A DNA stretch of 9,839 nt, taken from NCBI GenBank assembly GCA_902490305.1, contig CABUDI010000037.1, positions 1 through 9,839 on the forward strand, written 5' to 3'. The notes under the pieces were generated by a model, which was not told the DNA's origin, did no database searches, and saw only the letters and a list, made by a program, of their open reading frames with translations. This document shows, piece after piece, positions 5,835 through 9,839 of the stretch (position 1 is its first letter; the number at the start of each line of letters is the position of its first letter). Position numbers and translations under genes: made by a program. Source of the DNA: an uncultured Collinsella sp. Its GTDB lineage: Bacteria > Actinomycetota > Coriobacteriia > Coriobacteriales > Coriobacteriaceae.

Positions 5835-7697
5835 ATGATTGAGCTGCTCAGGCGTTTTGGTGGCAAGTTTCGCCGCTATATGGTGATTGGCCCTGCGTGC
5901 AAGCTGATCGAAGTGATCTTTGACCTGCTTACACCGCTCGTGATTGCCCAGATGATCGATAAGGGTATTGGCGCACACGATGTCAGCGCCGTTATCCACT
6001 ACGGCATGGTACTTGGCGCCATGGCTGTGATTGGCATCTCGTTTACGCTCGTCTGCCAAAAGATGGCGGCGCTCACCTCGCAGGGCATGGGCACCGATAT
6101 CCGCGGTGCGCTCTACGAGCACATCAACAAGTTGAGCTATGCCGAACTCGACCGCTTTGGCACGCCGTCGCTTATCACCCGCATCACCAACGACGTCAAC
6201 CAGGTGCAGCTTGCCGTGGCGCTGGGCGTGCGCATGCTCATCCGCTGGCCCTTCTTGGCGGTGGGCTCTATGTGCGCGGCCCTTGCCATCGACCTTAAGC
6301 TCGGCATGATCTTTTTGATTTGCACGCCCGCCATTGGCCTGGTGTTTTGGTTTGTCATGGCGCGCTGCATTCCGTACTACAGGCAACTGCAGGCAAAGCT
6401 CGACCGCATCGCGCTTATCTGCCGCGAGGGGCTTTCGGGCGCTCGCGTGGTTCGCGCCTTCGTGCGCGAGGACCACGAGCGCGAGCGCTTTGCCCAAGCC
6501 GCCGATGACCAGGCCAATACTGCCATCGCGGTGGGCAAGCTCTCCTCGATTCTCAACCCTGTCACGTTTCTCGTGATGAACCTGGGCGTGTGCGCCATCC
6601 TGTGGGTGGGCGGCATCCAGGTCAACGTGGGCGAGCTCACGCAGGGTCAGGTCATGGCGTTTGTGAACTACATGACGCAGACCCTGACCTCCATCGTGTA
6701 CGTCGCCAACCTTGTCGTGGTTTTTACCAAGGCGAGCGCCAGTGCGTCACGTATCAACGAGGTGCTCAATTGCGTGCCGAGCATCACCGACGAGGGCAAC
6801 CAGCCGGTCGCTCTGCCCGAGCCGAGCGCGGCGGATAATGCCGCCCCGGTCCCCGCGCTGAGCTTTAGCCATGCGAGCTTCTCCTTTGGCGCCGGTGCCG
6901 CCAACGCCGTCAACGATGTGACCCTGGAGCTGCCGCTGGGCAAAACGCTTGGCATTATCGGCGGTACGGGCAGCGGCAAGTCCACGCTCGTTTCGCTCAT
7001 CCCGCGCCTGTACGATGCGGGCGTCGGCGGCGTAAGCGTGATGGGTGCCGACGTACGCACTTGGCCGCTCGATCAGCTGCGCCACGTGGTCGCGACCGTT
7101 CCGCAGCGCGCGTCACTCGTGAGCGGCACAATCCGCAGCAACCTGACTTGGCGCGACGAGTCCGCGACCGACGAGGAGCTCTGGGCGGCACTCGACATGG
7201 CGCAGGCCAGCGAGTTCGTGCGCAACAAGCCGCAGGGCTTAGACGCCCCGGTCGAGGCGGGCGGCAAGAACTTTAGCGGTGGCCAGCGTCAGCGCCTGAC
7301 TATCGCGCGTGCCTTGGTTGGTTCGCCTCAGATATTGATCATGGATGACTCCGCGTCGGCGCTCGACTTTAAGACCGACGCGGCGCTTCGCCATGCCATT
7401 CGCGAGCGCAGCATGCGCGGTGCCGCCAAGGGCGGGCTGCCGCTGACCACGGTGATTGTGAGCCAGCGCGTCTCGACCGTGCGCGATGCCGACGTGATCT
7501 GCGTGCTCGACCACGGCTCGGTTGCCGGCCTGGGCACACATGACGAGCTCTATGCGACCTGTCAGCTCTATCGCGAGATTTGCCAGTCGCAGCTGCGCCG
7601 CGAGGAGCTTGAGGGCCAGCGGGGGAGCACAGCGCCCGCGCTCGCCCCAGGTGCCCCGACCGCCCCCGCATCCGTCTGCGCAAAGGAGGGCTGCTAA
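5835..7697 (+). CDS. ABC exporter half-transporter, subunit with degenerate ATP site
   Basis: The 620-residue protein has an N-terminal six-helix exporter domain (about residues 15-305) and a C-terminal ATPase. Motifs: Walker A GGTGSGKST (376-384), Q-loop Q424, signature FSGGQ (480-484), Walker B ILIMDD (500-505). Asp505 replaces the catalytic Glu, and the switch His is replaced by Gln544 (SQRVST). This pattern is known from the degenerate subunit of heterodimeric exporters such as BmrC, TM287 and LmrC-type proteins, and it predicts pairing with the next gene. I chose ATG 5835 because GGGAG lies 9 bases upstream. In-frame TTG 5802 and GTG 5808 would add 11 or 9 residues before the canonical start of the family and lack a ribosome-binding site. 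An Ala/Pro-rich tail of about 25 residues ends the protein. The substrate is unknown; drugs, lipids or peptides are possible. Confidence 0.93.
   Translation: MIELLRRFGGKFRRYMVIGPACKLIEVIFDLLTPLVIAQMIDKGIGAHDVSAVIHYGMVLGAMAVIGISFTLVCQKMAALTSQGMGTDIRGALYEHINKLSYAELDRFGTPSLITRITNDVNQVQLAVALGVRMLIRWPFLAVGSMCAALAIDLKLGMIFLICTPAIGLVFWFVMARCIPYYRQLQAKLDRIALICREGLSGARVVRAFVREDHERERFAQAADDQANTAIAVGKLSSILNPVTFLVMNLGVCAILWVGGIQVNVGELTQGQVMAFVNYMTQTLTSIVYVANLVVVFTKASASASRINEVLNCVPSITDEGNQPVALPEPSAADNAAPVPALSFSHASFSFGAGAANAVNDVTLELPLGKTLGIIGGTGSGKSTLVSLIPRLYDAGVGGVSVMGADVRTWPLDQLRHVVATVPQRASLVSGTIRSNLTWRDESATDEELWAALDMAQASEFVRNKPQGLDAPVEAGGKNFSGGQRQRLTIARALVGSPQILIMDDSASALDFKTDAALRHAIRERSMRGAAKGGLPLTTVIVSQRVSTVRDADVICVLDHGSVAGLGTHDELYATCQLYREICQSQLRREELEGQRGSTAPALAPGAPTAPASVCAKEGC
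7684..7690 (+). promoter_or_regulatory. Ribosome-binding site of the second ABC gene inside the first
   Basis: AGGAGGG lies within the last codons of the first ABC gene, 7 bases before the ATG of the second. The stop TAA (7695-7697) abuts ATG (7698) with no gap, so translational coupling and equal production of the two subunits are expected. Confidence 0.8.
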
Positions 7698-9557
7698 ATG
7701 AATCCGTATACTTCTTCCGGTTCGGTCGCCACGATGACGGCCAACGTGTCCGGTAACGATAACCTCAACGACCTGGGAGACGGTCCGTGCCAGCCCGGCG
7801 ACCCCGAGCGCTATCCCGTGGGTGCGGTGACCCGCCGCCTGTTGGGTTATGTTCGCCCGCACCGCGTCTCGTTTACGGCGTCGTTTGTGAGCGCCGCCAT
7901 CTCGGTGATCTTGCAACTCTATACGCCCATCCTCATCGGCGAGGGCATCGACCTGATCGTTGCCGCCGGGCAGGTGGACTTCGACGCGCTGCTGCCGCTT
8001 GTTACCAAACTCGCGCTCGTCGTGGTAGGAGCAACGGCTTTCCAGTGGCTGCAGGGCTATTGCGTCAACCGCCTGTCCTACGAAACGGTGCGCGACATGC
8101 GCGTGGAGGCGAGCGACAAGCTCAGCCGCATGCCGCTCGGCTTTATCGACAGCCATGCTCACGGCGACCTCATGAGCCGTGTGGTCAACGACGTCGACCA
8201 GGTGGGCGACGGTCTGCTGCAGGGCTTCACGCAGCTCTTCACCGGCGTCATCACCATCGTGGGCACGCTCGCGTTTATGCTCTCCATTAACCTGACCATG
8301 ACGCTCGTGGTGGTACTCGTCACGCCGCTTTCCATCTTTGCGGCCGGTGCCATCGCCAAGCTTTCCAATAAGAGCTTCACTGCTCAACAGCGCATCCAGG
8401 GCCAACTCGGCGGTCATATTGAGGAGTATGTGGGTGAGCAAAAGCTCGTGGACGCTTTCGCCTACGGCCCGCACGCTCAACAGCGCTTCGATGCTCTCAA
8501 CGCTGAGCTCTACACGGCAGGTGAGCGCGCGCAGTTTATGGGTTCGCTTTCTAACCCCGGTACGCGCTTCATCAATAACATCATCTACGCCGTGGTCGCC
8601 GTGATTGGCTGCACGGGCGTGATCACGGGCGTACCTGCGGCGCTCACGGTGGGCGGCGTGCAAATCTTTCTGTCCTATGCTAACCAGTACACCAAGCCAT
8701 TCAACGAGGTCACCAACGTCATTACGCAAATCCAGACGGCGTATGCCTCGGCGCGCCGCATGTTCGCGTTGCTCGATGCGCGCGAGCAGGAGCCCGACGC
8801 TGTGGATGCCATTGAGCTCGCCGCCCCGAAGGGCGAGGTTTCGTTTGAGCATGTGGACTTTAGCTATGTGCCCGCCCACAAACTGCTGCAGGATATCTGC
8901 ATCGATGCCAAGCCCGGTATGCGCTATGCCCTCGTCGGCCCCACGGGCTGTGGCAAGACGACGCTCATCAACCTGCTGCTGCGCTTTTACGATATCGATG
9001 CTGGGCGCATCGCGGTCGATGGTCGCTCCTCGCGTGACTACACACGGGCGAGCCTGCGCCGCGCTTTTGGCATGGTGCTGCAGGACACCTGGCTGTTCGA
9101 GGGCACGGTGGCCCAGAACATCGCCTACGGTTGCCCCGATGCCACGCGCGAGCAGATTGTCGAGGCCGCCAAGCGCGCTCATGCGCACAAGTTTATCGTG
9201 CAGCTGCCAGGCGGCTACGATACGGTGATCGGCGAGGACGGCGGCACGTTTAGCCAGGGTCAAAAACAGCTGCTGTGCATCGCGCGCGTCATGCTTACCG
9301 ATCCGGCGATTCTGCTGCTGGACGAGGCAACGTCGAGCATCGATACGCGTACCGAGCTGCAGGTGCAGGCGGCATTCGACGAGCTCATGGCTGGCCGCAC
9401 AAGCTTTGTCGTGGCACACCGCCTGTCGACGATTCGCAACGCCGATTGCATCCTAGTAATGCGCGATGGCGAGATTATCGAGCGCGGCACGCACGATGAA
9501 CTGCTCGCGGCAGGCGGCTTTTACGCCGAGCTCTACCGCAGCCAATTCGCCCAGTAA
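7698..9557 (+). CDS. ABC exporter half-transporter, partner subunit with catalytic Walker B
   Basis: This 619-residue partner of the preceding gene starts with a hydrophilic extension (about residues 1-40). Six membrane helices follow (about 57-335), then the ATPase domain. Motifs: Walker A GPTGCGKTT (414-422), Q-loop Q462, Walker B ILLLDE (538-543) with catalytic E543, D-loop SSID (546-549), and switch H574 (AHRLST). The signature reads FSQGQ (518-522) instead of the usual LSGGQ. Combined with the other subunit, one ATP site has Walker A/B and His from this protein plus the consensus FSGGQ of the partner. The other site has D505/Q544 of the partner plus this altered FSQGQ. This matches asymmetric heterodimeric exporters (BmrCD, TM287/288, LmrCD, EfrCD). 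The start is fixed by the Shine-Dalgarno and the adjacent stop codon. The substrate cannot be read from sequence. Confidence 0.93.
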   Translation: MNPYTSSGSVATMTANVSGNDNLNDLGDGPCQPGDPERYPVGAVTRRLLGYVRPHRVSFTASFVSAAISVILQLYTPILIGEGIDLIVAAGQVDFDALLPLVTKLALVVVGATAFQWLQGYCVNRLSYETVRDMRVEASDKLSRMPLGFIDSHAHGDLMSRVVNDVDQVGDGLLQGFTQLFTGVITIVGTLAFMLSINLTMTLVVVLVTPLSIFAAGAIAKLSNKSFTAQQRIQGQLGGHIEEYVGEQKLVDAFAYGPHAQQRFDALNAELYTAGERAQFMGSLSNPGTRFINNIIYAVVAVIGCTGVITGVPAALTVGGVQIFLSYANQYTKPFNEVTNVITQIQTAYASARRMFALLDAREQEPDAVDAIELAAPKGEVSFEHVDFSYVPAHKLLQDICIDAKPGMRYALVGPTGCGKTTLINLLLRFYDIDAGRIAVDGRSSRDYTRASLRRAFGMVLQDTWLFEGTVAQNIAYGCPDATREQIVEAAKRAHAHKFIVQLPGGYDTVIGEDGGTFSQGQKQLLCIARVMLTDPAILLLDEATSSIDTRTELQVQAAFDELMAGRTSFVVAHRLSTIRNADCILVMRDGEIIERGTHDELLAAGGFYAELYRSQFAQ

Positions 9558-9566
9558 GCAAGACGC

Positions 9567-9595
9567 GGGGCAAATGAATCGGGTCTGTTTGTCCC
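9567..9595 (+). other. Weak hairpin just after the ABC operon
   Basis: GGGGCAAA (9567-9574) pairs with TTTGTCCC (9588-9595) over 8 bp including one G-T pair, with a 13-base loop. It is placed where a terminator would be (9 bases after the stop) but lacks a T-run, so termination is unproven. Confidence 0.3.
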
Positions 9596-9631
9596 ATAGA
9601 GCGATCTTGTTATATAGCGTTTTACCAGCGC

Positions 9632-9723
9632 GTGAAACATTTTGACGATACTCCGTGACACAATTTGACGGCGTTTTGTGAAACAGTTTTTCGGCCATTC
9701 GTGAAACGTTCTGCGGCGGTTTC
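9632..9723. repeat. Four degenerate direct repeats with exact 23-base period
   Basis: Units begin at 9632, 9655, 9678 and 9701. Each opens with GTGAAAC or GTGACAC, followed by a T-rich step and then CGGC or CGAT. The spacing is exactly 23 bases, about two helical turns, so protein-binding sites on one DNA face are a natural reading. A 23-base period is not a multiple of three, which argues against coding. Such arrays occur at ends of some transposons (for example IS21-family elements) and as iterons. The window ends before a transposase or replication gene can be seen. The last 116 bases show no gene I can support. Confidence 0.7.
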
Positions 9724-9839
9724 AATCCGAAGTACATACTGTTCGAAATCTGTCCAAAGATGTCGTCTGCGTCGCCAATCGACAGGTTGATTTCCGATCT
9801 CAGCCGAACACATTGAGCAAATAGGCCATTCCCGCAGTT

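Noticed and set aside
5829..6497. Minus-strand frame of 222 codons opposite the first ABC gene
   Set aside because: It is a composition-driven shadow of the membrane domain coding sequence with no ribosome-binding site or recognisable motif.
7239..9419. Very long minus-strand open frame (726 codons) opposite the second ABC gene
   Set aside because: It is antisense to well-supported ABC motifs, is rich in His/Arg/Ala as expected from the complement of GC-rich codons, and resembles no protein family.
9632..9723. CRISPR array
   Set aside because: Units are contiguous degenerate 23-base repeats without unique spacers between identical repeats, and no cas gene is present.
9453..9839. Minus-strand frame open from the right edge, possibly the end of a gene entering the window
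   Set aside because: It reads through the 23-base repeats, whose period is not a multiple of three, and overlaps the end of the second ABC gene by about 105 bases. Another minus frame (stop at 9800-9802) and a plus frame are equally plausible, so no CDS can be supported.

Overview
The window looks like chromosomal DNA from a high-GC, Gram-positive member of the Actinomycetota, most likely a Collinsella-like member of the Coriobacteriia. This is an inference. It rests on the GC-rich coding style, an LPxTG-type surface protein, a short SRP RNA, and non-coding gaps packed with long inverted repeats. No database search was possible.

Layout, left to right. (1) 1-446 has no confident gene. It holds an intrinsic terminator (81-110) for something that ends at or before the left edge, a 203-bp segment bounded by 21-bp inverted repeats (139-341), and a strong hairpin (372-410) that terminates lemA. 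(2) lemA (447-998, minus) and a TetR-family regulator (1211-1795, plus) are divergent. (3) tRNA-Ser(UGA) (1799-1888, minus) ends only 3 nt from the regulator's stop. It is followed by a single long reading frame (1940-3721) that joins a complete TadA tRNA adenosine deaminase to a complete type-II glycerate kinase. (4) 3722-4110 is non-coding and holds three successive long inverted repeats. They lead into the SRP RNA gene ffs (about 4151-4274), which has its own promoter and terminator. tRNA-Ser, tadA and ffs close together is a familiar bacterial arrangement and supports the TadA call. (5) 4275-4605 is non-coding, with another long inverted repeat (4282-4388) and a bidirectional-type terminator (4526-4562). 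(6) 4606-5619 (minus) encodes a secreted, coiled-coil, cell-wall-anchored protein ending in LANTG, a hydrophobic stretch and a basic tail. (7) 5835-7697 and 7698-9557 (plus) are two ABC exporter half-transporters with a zero-base junction. Their motifs show an asymmetric heterodimer with one degenerate and one consensus ATP site. (8) 9558-9839 is intergenic. It carries four degenerate direct repeats at an exact 23-base period and may be the edge of a mobile element beyond the window.

The genes do not form one pathway. The first block is translation and targeting housekeeping (tRNA-Ser, TadA, SRP RNA) with a metabolic kinase fused to TadA. The second block concerns the envelope (LPxTG protein, ABC exporter, LemA). 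The most unusual items are the TadA-glycerate kinase fusion, the 23-base repeat array, and the density of long inverted repeats between genes.
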